A stretch of 64,000 nucleotides of DNA from JABJOR01 sp965603075 (GCA_965603075.1 CBFDBO010000001.1:248001-312000), one strand, 5' to 3'. Positions 51,268 to 61,174 are shown, counted from the first letter of the stretch. Made by a program: numbers and translations. Notes: generated by a model from the sequence alone, not told the origin.

Positions 51268-52395
51268 TTATGACTTCCGCACGATCCAACCGCCACCCAT
51301 GACACGCTCATTATCGTAAAATACGCAAGCCTGTCCGGGGGAGATACCCGCTTGGGGGTCATCCAGCACCACATCCGCGCCACCGTTCGGGCGACCGTAA
51401 ACCATGGCAGGGACCAAAGGTTGGGCGGAGCGGACTTTCACCGATAACTTAATACCCTCTTCCGGGATAGAAGCACTATCACCGAGCCAGTTTATGTTCC
51501 GTACGTTTACTTGAGCTTCCAAAATAGCTTCATAGGGGCCCACCACCACACGTTTGGTGGCGGGTTCCACTCGAACCACATAGAGCGGCTCTCCGACGGC
51601 GACACCCAATCCACGGCGCTGTCCCACCGTAAAACCGATGATCCCATCATGTTGCCCGAGAACATTGCCTTCTAGGTCAACGATATCGCCGGGATCGAGG
51701 GCGCCGGGGCGTAATTTTTCGACCACGCTGACATAATTTCCATTGGGTACAAAACAGATATCTTGGCTTTCCGCTTTTTCTGATACAGACAAGCCTAGTC
51801 TTTCGGCGTGGGCGCGGGTTTCTGATTTTTCCATACCGCCCAAGGGGAATCGCAAGAAATCAAGTTGCTCTTGGGTGGTCATAAAAAGGAAGTAACTTTG
51901 GTCTTTACCCGGATCAACACCACGGTACATGTGCCCTCGGTTTACTTGTTCCGGCCGGTCTGCCGCCTGTTCACGGCGAATATAATGGCCCGTTGCCAGC
52001 GCATCGGCCCCTAAGTCTTTGGCGGTCGCCAAAAGATCACGGAATTTCACGGTCTGATTGCACAGCACACAGGGGATGGGGGTTTCGCCATTGATGTAGC
52101 TATCGGCAAATTCTTCCATGACTTGATCACGAAAGCGGCTTTCATAGTCCAAAACATAATGGGGAATGCCGATGGCCTCAGCCACCATGCGCGCGTCATG
52201 TATGTCGCGACCTGCACAACAGGATTTAGCGGTGGATACCGCCGCGCCATGATCATAAAGCTGCAACGTTACACCGACCACGTCATAGCCTTGTTCACTT
52301 AGCAGTGCAGCAACAACAGAACTGTCGACGCCACCCGACATGGCTACAACAACACGCGTTTCTGAGGGCTTTTTATCTATTCCAAGAGAATTCAT
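51268..52395 (-). CDS. mnmA: tRNA-specific 2-thiouridylase MnmA
   Basis: This 375-residue enzyme thiolates U34 of Lys, Glu and Gln tRNAs with sulfur from a cysteine desulfurase. AMSGGVDSSVVAALLSEQG is the PP-loop, CVLCNQTVKF holds the first catalytic cysteine and GISPGQACVFYDNERVMGGG the second region. It lies near the iscS/suf operon, which would supply the sulfur. A small CCTTTC/GAAAGG hairpin lies between it and the convergent exporter gene (51244-51264). Confidence 0.94.
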   Translation of the reverse strand: MNSLGIDKKPSETRVVVAMSGGVDSSVVAALLSEQGYDVVGVTLQLYDHGAAVSTAKSCCAGRDIHDARMVAEAIGIPHYVLDYESRFRDQVMEEFADSYINGETPIPCVLCNQTVKFRDLLATAKDLGADALATGHYIRREQAADRPEQVNRGHMYRGVDPGKDQSYFLFMTTQEQLDFLRFPLGGMEKSETRAHAERLGLSVSEKAESQDICFVPNGNYVSVVEKLRPGALDPGDIVDLEGNVLGQHDGIIGFTVGQRRGLGVAVGEPLYVVRVEPATKRVVVGPYEAILEAQVNVRNINWLGDSASIPEEGIKLSVKVRSAQPLVPAMVYGRPNGGADVVLDDPQAGISPGQACVFYDNERVMGGGWIVRKS

Positions 52396-52495
52396 ATTCT
52401 TTTCTTTAATATAATTTTAGGTGTATTGATTTCATAGAACTTATTGTTACAAGTTAGAGATTATAGAGTAACTTTTTATTGAATTAATAAATATT

Positions 52496-53278
52496 ATGCC
52501 TAATACGTTTTCTAGACTAAACCATATTCTATTGATTCTATTTATCTTTTTAATATTTTCACTTAACTCGGCGGCGGTATCATCAAACGATCATATTTTG
52601 ATTATGCAAAATCAAGATTCTCAGCCTAAATACTTTCTACAAAAAAGAAAGAGTCGCGGCATATGTGGTGATATCTATATAGAATTACAAAATAGAATGG
52701 CTAACAAAGGTATCTCCATCTTTATTCCCGGCACCTATACGCCCATTAAACGAATAATGCAAAAACTAACAGCGGGTGACGCCCACGTCTTTTGTGGTGC
52801 GGGGAGAAATGATGATCGTGACAAAAAGTATCATTTCTCTAGCGTCCCGCTTTATTCTGTCTCTCACGTATTAATGGCACACATAGACGAAAAAACGAAA
52901 CCTCAATCATTTAAACAATTGGTCGCGACCAATACGCCAATCGGTGTATATTCTGGGACTAGTACTGAGCATTTTTTAAAAGAAAAAGAGCTTCTCCTAT
53001 CAATGGAGGGTTACTATGAGCTTGATAGAGCCCTACTTGCTGTTTCAAATAAAGAACTCAGATATTTCTATTATCATGACCTCGCTTTAAATTATTATAT
53101 GAAGGCATCATCCCTGCCCTTACAAGTTCTACCAACCAAATTTAACACTTATTCTCATTGGATGATGTATAGTAAATCAACACCTCTGAATGTTAGAATT
53201 TTACTTGATGAGCAAATAAAGGATATGGTTGATAGTGGTAAAATTGAAGAAATTTTAGCAAAATACAAACCGAACTAA
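52496..53278 (+). CDS. Periplasmic solute-binding-like protein (SBP family 3)
   Basis: This 260-residue protein has a signal peptide (LNHILLILFIFLIFSLNSAA) and a family 3 periplasmic-binding-like body (KYFLQKRKSRGICGDIYIEL, ASSLPLQVL, ending IKDMVDSGKIEEILAKYK). There is no adjacent permease or ATPase, and the ligand residues look atypical, so a signalling or sensory role is as likely as transport. Base composition is more AT-rich than in the flanking genes, hinting at a separate origin. Confidence 0.7.
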   Translation: MPNTFSRLNHILLILFIFLIFSLNSAAVSSNDHILIMQNQDSQPKYFLQKRKSRGICGDIYIELQNRMANKGISIFIPGTYTPIKRIMQKLTAGDAHVFCGAGRNDDRDKKYHFSSVPLYSVSHVLMAHIDEKTKPQSFKQLVATNTPIGVYSGTSTEHFLKEKELLLSMEGYYELDRALLAVSNKELRYFYYHDLALNYYMKASSLPLQVLPTKFNTYSHWMMYSKSTPLNVRILLDEQIKDMVDSGKIEEILAKYKPN

Positions 53279-53345
53279 ACGATGCGAAATCATCATGTCC
53301 CGTTTCTGATACTGCGTTAATGAAACCTCGTTCAAGATACCCCGT

Positions 53346-53660
53346 TCAAGATACACGTGGAACAGTAATCGTTAATCCATCCAGTTCTTCAGTCATTATA
53401 ATTTGGCAACTTAATCTAGAAGTCGCACTCGGCTCATCCGCGAAATCCAACATATCCAATTCATCTTCAGAGATATCTTCAAGTTTTGGGTACCATTCAG
53501 CGTCCACATGAACATGGCATGTTGCACATGCCAATGAGCCTTCACAGGTTCCTTCTAAATCGTAACCATTGTCACGCACTGTTTGCATTACATTACCGCC
53601 AACAGGCACATCAAGTTCTCGACGTTTGCCATCGAAATTTATAATCGTTAATTTTGGCAT
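53346..53660 (-). CDS. [2Fe-2S] ferredoxin, adrenodoxin/ISC type
   Basis: This 104-residue protein has the C-x5-C-x2-C ... C ligand pattern (Cys39, Cys45, Cys48, Cys85; CEGSLACATCHVHV) of vertebrate-type ferredoxins. Such proteins deliver electrons for Fe-S cluster assembly. It is the last gene of the minus-strand sulfur operon, 8 bases after the A-type carrier gene, supporting that role rather than a P450 partnership. Confidence 0.9.
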   Translation of the reverse strand: MPKLTIINFDGKRRELDVPVGGNVMQTVRDNGYDLEGTCEGSLACATCHVHVDAEWYPKLEDISEDELDMLDFADEPSATSRLSCQIIMTEELDGLTITVPRVS

Positions 53661-53668
53661 GAAAATCT

Positions 53669-54010
53669 CTAAACAGAAAAGCTCTCACCGCAACCACAGC
53701 GGCCTTTTTCATTGGGGTTATCAAAGACAAAACCTGAATGGAATTTATCTTCGACATAATCCATCGTGCTACCGAGAACATACATAACAGCCATAGGGTC
53801 GATGAATATTTTCACACCCTTATCTTCGATGATTTCTTCCATTTTGCTTTCTGTCTTGGCATATTCGACCACGTAAGAAAGACCATTACAGCCTTTGGTC
53901 GAAATGCTAATACGTAAGCCAGCAACGGGGTCCTCACTTCGGGCGATCAACATTTTGGCCCGGTCCGCTGCGGCCTCTGTCAATGACATCATTTTGGGTA
54001 ATTCGCTCAT
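53669..54010 (-). CDS. sufA: A-type Fe-S carrier (SufA/IscA/ErpA family)
   Basis: This 113-residue protein has the three conserved cysteines of A-type carriers, Cys41 in ISTKGCNGLSY and Cys105/Cys107 in GRCGCGESFSV. It accepts clusters from SufBCD and passes them to target enzymes. It sits between the sufT and ferredoxin genes. A gap of 59 bases separates it from sufT. Exact subtype assignment (SufA or ErpA) is not certain. Confidence 0.9.
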   Translation of the reverse strand: MSELPKMMSLTEAAADRAKMLIARSEDPVAGLRISISTKGCNGLSYVVEYAKTESKMEEIIEDKGVKIFIDPMAVMYVLGSTMDYVEDKFHSGFVFDNPNEKGRCGCGESFSV

Positions 54011-54069
54011 TAATAATTCCTGACCATCATCATTTGTCTATTATATATCATTTCTAATGTGAGATATGC

Positions 54070-54663
54070 TTAAAACATACCCAGCGCAAGTTTGGCATCT
54101 TCGGACATCCGGTCCGGTGTCCACGCAGGGTCCCAAACAATACGTGTTGTCACAATACCGATACCCTCAATTTGTGATACAGCCCCCGACACCATTCCCG
54201 GCATTTCGCCCGCCACGGGGCACCCCGGTGCGGTGAGGGACATTTCTGCGTAAACATCCCCTTTATCAGAAATGGTGAAATTATAAATCAATCCAAGATC
54301 ATAAATATTGACCGGAATCTCTGGATCAAAAACGGAACGCATAGCTTCAACAACCGCGTCATCGTCAGCGATCTCGACGCCGTCAGGTAATGCCTCTCCC
54401 ATGGTCGTTTCGAACTCTTCCATTTCAGAAGGTCCCCCTAAATTCATGCCGGCATAAGGCGAAGGGACAACATCATAAGGTGATGGCTCATAGGGTGATG
54501 GCTCACTTGTTGGCGCATCATTCGAGGTGCCATCATAAACGGGACGTTCATGGGTACTATTGGTTTCGGTCGCTTCAATTTCTTCTGTCGTGCTCATTTT
54601 ATCTTCCTGCTCACGTTCATGGGCTTTCTTAGGGGATAGAAAATTGTTTAAAAAATCAATCAT
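54070..54663 (-). CDS. sufT: SufT, MIP18/DUF59 family Fe-S assembly protein with long N-terminal extension
   Basis: The start MIDFLNNFLSPKK overlaps the sufU stop (ATGA), giving 197 residues. The C-terminal 105 residues are the MIP18 fold (AMRSVFDPEIPVNIYDLGLIY, MSLTAPGCPVAGEMPG, VVWDPAWTP-like region), with the reactive cysteine in APGCPV. The first 90 residues are an acidic, low-complexity extension with three SPY repeats (SEPSPYEPSPYDVVPSPYAG). SufT helps cluster maturation of enzymes such as aconitase. Confidence 0.88.
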   Translation of the reverse strand: MIDFLNNFLSPKKAHEREQEDKMSTTEEIEATETNSTHERPVYDGTSNDAPTSEPSPYEPSPYDVVPSPYAGMNLGGPSEMEEFETTMGEALPDGVEIADDDAVVEAMRSVFDPEIPVNIYDLGLIYNFTISDKGDVYAEMSLTAPGCPVAGEMPGMVSGAVSQIEGIGIVTTRIVWDPAWTPDRMSEDAKLALGMF

Positions 54664-55130
54664 TCGGTGCTTATCTCTTGATCCCCATTCAGGGCCGCGT
54701 CCATAGTATGCCACGCAAGTGTTGCGCATTTTACCCGCATTGGGAATTGGCGAACACCGGATAACATTTGTAAACGCTCTGCGGTTTCTTCATCAAACAT
54801 CGCGAGAATATTGGACGTGTCACCGTCTTCGGTGCATATGGAATGGAATGCTTTATAGAGCGCTTCAGCTTCTTGGAGCGAACGACCCATTAAAATTTCG
54901 GTCATCATGGAAGCCGAAGCAACAGAGATCGCACAGCCTTTTCCTTGAAAGGCCACATCCGTAATCATCTTGTCGTCGCCGACTTTCAAATAGACCATCA
55001 ACGCATCACCACACATGGGATTATTGCCTGCTGCCTCACAGGTGAAATCATCTGGATACCGAAAATTCCGCGGGCTCTTTCCGTGATCAAGGATGACTTC
55101 TTGATACAGCTCTCTTAGATCATCAAACAT
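54660..55130 (-). CDS. sufU: SufU/NifU-like scaffold or sulfur-transfer protein
   Basis: This 156-residue protein carries the three conserved cysteines and the Asp of the family (Cys40 in NNPMCGDAL, Asp42, Cys66 in GKGCAIS, Cys135 in RVKCATLAW). In Bacillus SufU is the sulfur acceptor from SufS; in proteobacterial SUF operons it may play the same role. It overlaps sufS by one base and sufT by four, so the three are translationally coupled. Confidence 0.92.
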   Translation of the reverse strand: MFDDLRELYQEVILDHGKSPRNFRYPDDFTCEAAGNNPMCGDALMVYLKVGDDKMITDVAFQGKGCAISVASASMMTEILMGRSLQEAEALYKAFHSICTEDGDTSNILAMFDEETAERLQMLSGVRQFPMRVKCATLAWHTMDAALNGDQEISTE

Positions 55131-56419
55131 TAGCCAAGGAACTCCTTTACCATTTCAATCGCTTCAACAAGTGCATCGACATCTGCTTTTGTATTATAGA
55201 GTCCAAACGACGCCCTTGCTGTAGCAGCCAGATCAAAACGATCCATAACCGGTTGCGCACAGTGATGGCCGGTGCGCAAAGCAACCCCTGCCTGATCAAC
55301 GATGGTGCCAATGTCATGAGGATGAGCGCAATCCATAACAAACGAGATGATGGCGGCCTTATCCGGGGACGTACCAATGATGGTTAAACCTTCAATAGCA
55401 TTCAAACGCTCTGTCGCGTAATGAAGCAACCCAAGTTCGTGGGCGGCGATGTTATCCATACCCAGTTCAGTAACATAATCGATCGCGGCACCTAGGCCTA
55501 TTGCCTCGACAATAGCCGGGGTTCCTGCCTCAAATCGCAGCGGTGATTTCTGGTAGGTGGTTTTCTCGAAGGTAACCGATTCAATCATATCCCCCCCACC
55601 CTGCCAAGGCGGCATGGTGTTCATGAGATCTTCACGGCCATAGAGAACACCGATCCCCGTTGGACCATAAAGCTTGTGGGGGGCAAAGACATAGAAATCC
55701 GCACCAATATCTTGAACATCAACGGTGGAATGGGGGACAGCTTGACACCCATCAACCAACACAACCGCACCATGAGCATGGGCCTTACTAATCACATCCT
55801 TAATAGGAACAATCGTACCCAATGCATTGGATGTATGGGTCATGGCGACCATCTTGGTTTTTGGTCCCAACAGTTGCTCATACGCCTCCATATCGAGGGT
55901 GCCTTGATCATCGATAGGGGCAATTTTAAGTTCTATACCAATTTGATCGCGGAGCAATTGCCAGGGAACGATATTGGCGTGATGTTCCATATGCGAGATG
56001 ACAACTTGATCCCCGGCCTTAAGAAACTGGCGACCATATGATTGAGCGACAAGATTGATCGCCGCTGTGGCACTGCTGGTAAATATAATATCATTGGGGC
56101 TAGCTGCATTCAGAAACGTCGCAATTTTCTTACGGGCATTTTCGAATGCTTCTGTCGAGCGCTGGCTCATCACATGCACCCCCCGGTGCACATTGGAATA
56201 ATACGTTTCATACACCGTACTCATGGCATCGATGACTTGCCTTGGCTTTTGGGCGCTGGCGCCGCTATCAAGATAAATCAGAGGGCGACCATGAGCGAGT
56301 TCGGTCAAAATAGGAAAATCAGCGCGCACGCGATCAACATCAAATGCTAAGGCAGAATTATCACCCGCAGTCGCATTGGCTCTCTCACCGATAGCCATAG
56401 GTGCCAAAATTGAATTCAT
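55130..56419 (-). CDS. sufS: Group II cysteine desulfurase SufS
   Basis: This 429-residue PLP enzyme takes sulfur from cysteine for cluster assembly. FPILTELAHGRPLIYLDSGA opens the fold, VFAPHKLYGPTGIGVLY holds the PLP lysine, and RTGHHCAQPVMDRF the persulfide cysteine. It overlaps sufD by 4 bases. A second, group I desulfurase occurs at the start of the same operon, so supply is doubled or divided between pathways. Confidence 0.94.
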   Translation of the reverse strand: MNSILAPMAIGERANATAGDNSALAFDVDRVRADFPILTELAHGRPLIYLDSGASAQKPRQVIDAMSTVYETYYSNVHRGVHVMSQRSTEAFENARKKIATFLNAASPNDIIFTSSATAAINLVAQSYGRQFLKAGDQVVISHMEHHANIVPWQLLRDQIGIELKIAPIDDQGTLDMEAYEQLLGPKTKMVAMTHTSNALGTIVPIKDVISKAHAHGAVVLVDGCQAVPHSTVDVQDIGADFYVFAPHKLYGPTGIGVLYGREDLMNTMPPWQGGGDMIESVTFEKTTYQKSPLRFEAGTPAIVEAIGLGAAIDYVTELGMDNIAAHELGLLHYATERLNAIEGLTIIGTSPDKAAIISFVMDCAHPHDIGTIVDQAGVALRTGHHCAQPVMDRFDLAATARASFGLYNTKADVDALVEAIEMVKEFLG

Positions 56420-57744
56420 TCCCCCACCCTATCTTGTTTGTCATTGGAAGCATCCGGCATCCACGCGAGAACTTTATCCATGATACCCTCACGAATAAGA
56501 TCAACGGTAATCCGCTCGACCGCATCGGCAAGGAAAGATTGAATGAGTAAATTCCGGGCACGGGCATCGGGAATACCACGCGAGCGCATGTAGAATAAAG
56601 CTTGCTCATCTACATGACCGGAAGCGGCACCGTGAGAACATTTCACATCATCGGCGTAAATTTCCAACTCTGGCTTGGTATCGATTTCGGCATTGTCGCT
56701 GAGCAACATGGTCTTGTTACTCATCTGACCATCGGTGTGTTGTGCGTCACGATGGACGACGATTTTGCCTTGAAAGACCGCCCGTGAGTGATCATCCAAA
56801 ACACCTTTGAACATGACATCACTGGATGTATTAGGGACGGTATGATCGACCTGTAATGTGTTATCGCAATGACCATTGCCTCGCATTAAATACGCCCCAT
56901 CCAATTTACAATCCGAACCTTGTTGCGATAGTGAGACATAGCTCTCGTAACGTGAAATTCGGGCACCTAGGGATAAATTAAAACTTGAGTAGCGGGCATC
57001 TTTTGCAACATTCACATAGTTTGCCGACACGTTAGTGGCCGAAGCATTATCTTCTTGGATATTATAAACCCGCAGCTTTGATGTGGCATGAAGCTGAACT
57101 TCATTGACGCTATTAACAAAGTATGGAGTATTTCCAATACCCACATGATGAATGACGATATCAGCTTGCGCACCGTCATCAAGAATAATCAGATTGCGCG
57201 GGGAACAAGCCAGTTGATCATCAGAAGTGCCGCCGATAAAAATGACTTCAACAGGGCTATCAATAACAACATTCTGCGAGACATGAAGTACAAAGCCACT
57301 GTTCATTGCAGCATTGTTGAGCGATAACATGGCGCGGCTTTCTAGGGAAGCAATCTTGCAGATATGACGCTCTAGAAATTCCGGATCGCGCGTGACAATA
57401 TGGCTTATGGGTTCAAGCGTCACGCCATAAGGCAGGCTATCAGGTGTAGATAGATCGGTGCGATGTTGTCCATTTACAAAAACCAGACGCGCACCGGGGC
57501 TGCCTTCCTTAAAAATGCTAGGCAACACGTCGATGGATGACTTGCCATCTAGTTCGACCGTGGGCCGTAAAAGTGTGTCGCTCAATGAAGATAAATTGGT
57601 GTACTTCCAATCTTCAATTTTGGGGGTCGGCAATCCAAGTTCGGTGAATTGTGTTTCGCCGACACGACGTAGGTCCTGCAACCAGTTCAAGTTCTGGCCA
57701 AGATCGATAGTATTTGAAGATTGAAGGATGTTCGAAAGCGTCAT
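56416..57744 (-). CDS. sufD: SufD, subunit of the SufBCD scaffold
   Basis: This 442-residue protein aligns with the right-handed beta-helix of SufB/SufD: PKIEDWKYTNLSSL near the N-terminus, VDHTVPNTSSDVMFKGVLDD and DVKCSHGAASGHVDEQALFYMRSRGIP at the end. It pairs with SufB and binds SufC ATPases. It starts 9 bases after sufC and overlaps sufS. The residue pattern is normal. Confidence 0.94.
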   Translation of the reverse strand: MTLSNILQSSNTIDLGQNLNWLQDLRRVGETQFTELGLPTPKIEDWKYTNLSSLSDTLLRPTVELDGKSSIDVLPSIFKEGSPGARLVFVNGQHRTDLSTPDSLPYGVTLEPISHIVTRDPEFLERHICKIASLESRAMLSLNNAAMNSGFVLHVSQNVVIDSPVEVIFIGGTSDDQLACSPRNLIILDDGAQADIVIHHVGIGNTPYFVNSVNEVQLHATSKLRVYNIQEDNASATNVSANYVNVAKDARYSSFNLSLGARISRYESYVSLSQQGSDCKLDGAYLMRGNGHCDNTLQVDHTVPNTSSDVMFKGVLDDHSRAVFQGKIVVHRDAQHTDGQMSNKTMLLSDNAEIDTKPELEIYADDVKCSHGAASGHVDEQALFYMRSRGIPDARARNLLIQSFLADAVERITVDLIREGIMDKVLAWMPDASNDKQDRVGE

Positions 57745-57753
57745 TATATTTCC

Positions 57754-58506
57754 TTAAGCCGCCGCATCATTGGTAAATTCTGCGTAACCATTTTTCTCAA
57801 GTTCATGGGCAAGCTCTTTACCACCTGAGCGTTGAATTTGACCATCAGCCAGTACGTGCACATAGTCCGGTACAATGTAATCCAGCAGACGTTGGTAATG
57901 GGTAATCACCAGCATCGTATTCTCTGGCCCCCGGAGACGATTAACACCTTCGGAAACAATCTTCAGCGCATCAATATCCAAACCACTATCGGTTTCATCA
58001 AGCACGCACAAAGCAGGTTCCAGAACGGACATTTGGAGAATTTCATTTCGTTTTTTCTCACCACCTGAGAAACCGACATTGACGGCACGCTTGAGCAGGT
58101 CATCAGAAACGCCCAGCTCTTTTACTTTTTCGCGCAGGACACGAATAAACTGCATAGCGTCCAATTCGTCTTCACCTCTGTAACGGCGAATGGCATTGGC
58201 GGCTTCGCGCAAGAATGTTGTGTTGGCGACACCGGGAATTTCAACCGGGTATTGAAAGGCCAAAAAGACACCTTCACAAGCTCTGGTTTCCGGGTCCATT
58301 TCGAGGATGCTTTTTCCCTTAAATAGAATGTCCCCTGCTGTCACATCATAACCTTCACGACCCGCAATCACATAGGAGAGCGTGCTCTTGCCGGAACCAT
58401 TTGGTCCCATGATAGCGTGCACTTCGCCAGCACCCAATTTTAGGTCTAGACCTTTGAGAATTTCTTTTCCGTCTACGCTAGCGTGCAAACCTTTAATTTC
58501 TAACAT
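57754..58506 (-). CDS. sufC: SufC ATPase
   Basis: This 250-residue ABC-type ATPase powers conformational change of SufBD. Walker A is GPNGSGKSTLSYVIAG, the signature region VGFSGGEKKRNEILQM, and Walker B CVLDETDSGLDID. The order sufB-sufC-sufD is canonical. Confidence 0.95.
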   Translation of the reverse strand: MLEIKGLHASVDGKEILKGLDLKLGAGEVHAIMGPNGSGKSTLSYVIAGREGYDVTAGDILFKGKSILEMDPETRACEGVFLAFQYPVEIPGVANTTFLREAANAIRRYRGEDELDAMQFIRVLREKVKELGVSDDLLKRAVNVGFSGGEKKRNEILQMSVLEPALCVLDETDSGLDIDALKIVSEGVNRLRGPENTMLVITHYQRLLDYIVPDYVHVLADGQIQRSGGKELAHELEKNGYAEFTNDAAA

Positions 58507-58532
58507 CTATATTTTGTCCTTATTTAATAAAG

Positions 58533-59990
58533 TCAGCCAACGCTGCCTTCGAGAGATATAGCAACCAACTTTTGTGCTTCAACTGCAAATTCCATGGGTA
58601 ATTGTTGTAATACGTCACGACAGAACCCGTTCACGATCAATGCGACGGCTGTTTCTTCGGGAATACCGCGCTGGCGTAAATAAAACAATTGTTCTTCACT
58701 GATTTTGGAAGTGGTGGCTTCGTGCTCCACCATGGCGGTTTTATTTTTGCTTTCAATATAGGGAATGGTGTGCGCCCCGCAAACATCCCCGATCAGAAGT
58801 GAATCGCACTGGGTGTAATTACGCGCGCCACTTGCTTTACCCGCCATTCGTACCAATCCTCTATAGGTTTGATCAGAACGTCCCGCCGCAATCCCTTTTG
58901 AGATTATGCGTGAGCTGGTGTTTTTACCGATGTGAATCATCTTGGTGCCCGTGTCGGCTTGTTGGAAATTATTGGTGATGGCGATTGAATAAAATTCACC
59001 CACAGAATTCTCGCCCAACAAAACGCAACTTGGATATTTCCATGTGATAGCAGAACCGGTTTCAACTTGTGTCCAAGAGACTTTGGAATTTTTGCCGCGA
59101 CAAGCTGCTCGTTTGGTCACAAAATTATAGATCCCGCCCTTGCCCTCTTTATCGCCGGGGTACCAGTTTTGAACGGTGGAATATTTGATCTCCGCATTAT
59201 CATGGGCAACCAGTTCGACCACCGCTGCATGCAATTGATTTTCGTCACGTTGGGGAGCGGTGCATCCTTCGAGGTAGCTTACGTAACTGTCATCATCGGC
59301 AATAATCAACGTACGCTCAAATTGCCCCGTATTGGCTTCATTGATACGGAAGTACGTAGATAGCTCCATGGGGCAACGAACGCCCTTTGGAATGTATACA
59401 AATGAGCCATCGGTAAAGACCGCCGAATTAAGCGTGGCAAATTTATTATCTGAGTAAGGCACCACAGATCCCAGATACTTTTTTACCAATTCTGGATGTT
59501 CAATAATTGCTTCAGAAATCGGACAGAAGATCACACCAGCTTCATACAATTTAGCTTTGAACGTGGTGGCCACAGAAACACTATCGAATACGGCGTCGAC
59601 CGCCACGCCCGCCAGCATTTCCTGTTCTTTAATGGGAATGCCAAGTTTCTCATAGACTTCCAAAAGATCAGGATCGACTTCATCCAAGCTCTTCGGTCCG
59701 TCTTTAAGACTCTTTGGCGCTGCATAATAATAAGCGTCCTGATAATCAATTTCATTAATTTCAGGTTTCTGCCAATCCGGTTCCGGCATGGTGAGCCAAT
59801 ACCGGTAAGCCTTCAAACGCCATTCAAGCATCCATTCAGGTTCATTCTTTTTGGCTGAAATAAAGCGAACGGTATCCTCGCTTAACCCCTTAGGGGCAAG
59901 GTCTGACTCGATGTCAGAAACAAAACCATACTTGTAGGCTTCATCCCCAAGATCGTTTACTTGCTCTATTGTACCAGCATCTGCTGCCAT
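58533..59990 (-). CDS. sufB: SufB, core subunit of the SufBCD Fe-S scaffold
   Basis: The ATG start gives 485 residues; a GTG 15 bases earlier is an alternative. WMLEWRLKAYRYW, IPKGVRCPMELSTYF, GCTAPQRDENQLHAAVVELVA and the C-terminal HEATTSKISEEQLFYLRQRG are diagnostic of SufB. It carries the nascent cluster. It lies 38 bases after the end of iscS and 26 bases before sufC. Confidence 0.95.
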   Translation of the reverse strand: MAADAGTIEQVNDLGDEAYKYGFVSDIESDLAPKGLSEDTVRFISAKKNEPEWMLEWRLKAYRYWLTMPEPDWQKPEINEIDYQDAYYYAAPKSLKDGPKSLDEVDPDLLEVYEKLGIPIKEQEMLAGVAVDAVFDSVSVATTFKAKLYEAGVIFCPISEAIIEHPELVKKYLGSVVPYSDNKFATLNSAVFTDGSFVYIPKGVRCPMELSTYFRINEANTGQFERTLIIADDDSYVSYLEGCTAPQRDENQLHAAVVELVAHDNAEIKYSTVQNWYPGDKEGKGGIYNFVTKRAACRGKNSKVSWTQVETGSAITWKYPSCVLLGENSVGEFYSIAITNNFQQADTGTKMIHIGKNTSSRIISKGIAAGRSDQTYRGLVRMAGKASGARNYTQCDSLLIGDVCGAHTIPYIESKNKTAMVEHEATTSKISEEQLFYLRQRGIPEETAVALIVNGFCRDVLQQLPMEFAVEAQKLVAISLEGSVG

Positions 59991-60043
59991 GTTTTTTTCT
60001 TTCACAAAAGTTGTGTTATTTAATTTGTTGTTTAACCCGTAAT

Positions 60044-61174
60044 TTAACTAGCGCGCTTCATGGTGCGTTTTAAGGTGCGTTCATGAAGATCGCTCCAAGC
60101 ATTTATAAACTCTGTCACATCTTGTTGTGTCGTGGACCATCCAAGGCTTACCCGAACAACCGAACGTGCCTGTTGCTCATTAAAACCCATGGCGGTCAAA
60201 ACTGGGTTCACACCGACTTTGCCAGAAGAGCAAGCCGATCCAGCACTGATGCATATACCTGCGAGATCCATTGCCATCACCTGCGTTTCGCTATCTAGGG
60301 TTGGTGATACGAGGCACGCCGTATTGGGCAAACGCTCAATACCTTGACCAATAATTCGAGTATCGGGAACGCGGCTTAATACGGCGCTCTCTAATTCATC
60401 ACGCCAAATCTTTAACTGAGCGACTTCTGCGAGGGCGTCACTATGAACAGCTTGCGCCGCTGCGCCAAATCCCGCAATACCAATTAAGTTTTCTGTTCCT
60501 GAACGAACCTTTTTCTCCTGACCACCGCCGAGAAAAGTAGGTGAAAGGCTCACACCACCGACATTAATTAAAACACCCGTACCCGCCGGGCCGCCGATTT
60601 TATGGGATGATATCGTCACCAAATGAGCGCCAAGCTCATTTACATCAAATGAAATTTTTCCAACGGCTTGTACAGCATCACAATGAACAATAGCACCCTG
60701 CGCCCGTGCGATTTCAACGACTCTTTCGATGGGTTGTATCACACCCGTTTCATTATTGGCATACATCACTGAAACCAAAGTCTGAACATCACTCGAAGAT
60801 AAAATATCTTCTAATGCATCCAAATCGATAACGCCTTCGGATGTAACAGGCACAACAATTTTTTCTGGCGCATTTGCATCATTGATGGAAGGGTGTTCAA
60901 CGGCTGAGATCAAAACCCGATCACAATTTGAACCTGAAATGACCAGATTATTCGCTTCCGTACCACCGCTTGTAAACGTCACTTGGTCGGGTTTTGCACC
61001 ACACATTTTTGCAATAGAAGCACGCGCTTGTTCAATGACTTTTCGGGCCGCGCGACCGCCGGCATGAACTGATGAGCCGTTACCCGTGATCTCCATTGCG
61101 CGCTCAATAGCGGCCACCGCTTCGGGGCGAAGCGGTGATGTTGCATTGTGATCAAGGTACACACTATTGTTCAT
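60044..61174 (-). CDS. Group I cysteine desulfurase (IscS/NifS-like)
   Basis: This 376-residue PLP enzyme has VYLDHNATSPLRPEAVAAIE at the start, PLP lysine in ISSHKIGGPAGTGVLI and the mobile-loop cysteine in ISAGSACSSGKVGVNP. It is the IscS/NifS class and sits directly after iscR. It may feed the SUF system, tRNA thiolation by MnmA, or both. The second desulfurase in the operon belongs to the SufS class. Confidence 0.92.
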   Translation of the reverse strand: MNNSVYLDHNATSPLRPEAVAAIERAMEITGNGSSVHAGGRAARKVIEQARASIAKMCGAKPDQVTFTSGGTEANNLVISGSNCDRVLISAVEHPSINDANAPEKIVVPVTSEGVIDLDALEDILSSSDVQTLVSVMYANNETGVIQPIERVVEIARAQGAIVHCDAVQAVGKISFDVNELGAHLVTISSHKIGGPAGTGVLINVGGVSLSPTFLGGGQEKKVRSGTENLIGIAGFGAAAQAVHSDALAEVAQLKIWRDELESAVLSRVPDTRIIGQGIERLPNTACLVSPTLDSETQVMAMDLAGICISAGSACSSGKVGVNPVLTAMGFNEQQARSVVRVSLGWSTTQQDVTEFINAWSDLHERTLKRTMKRAS

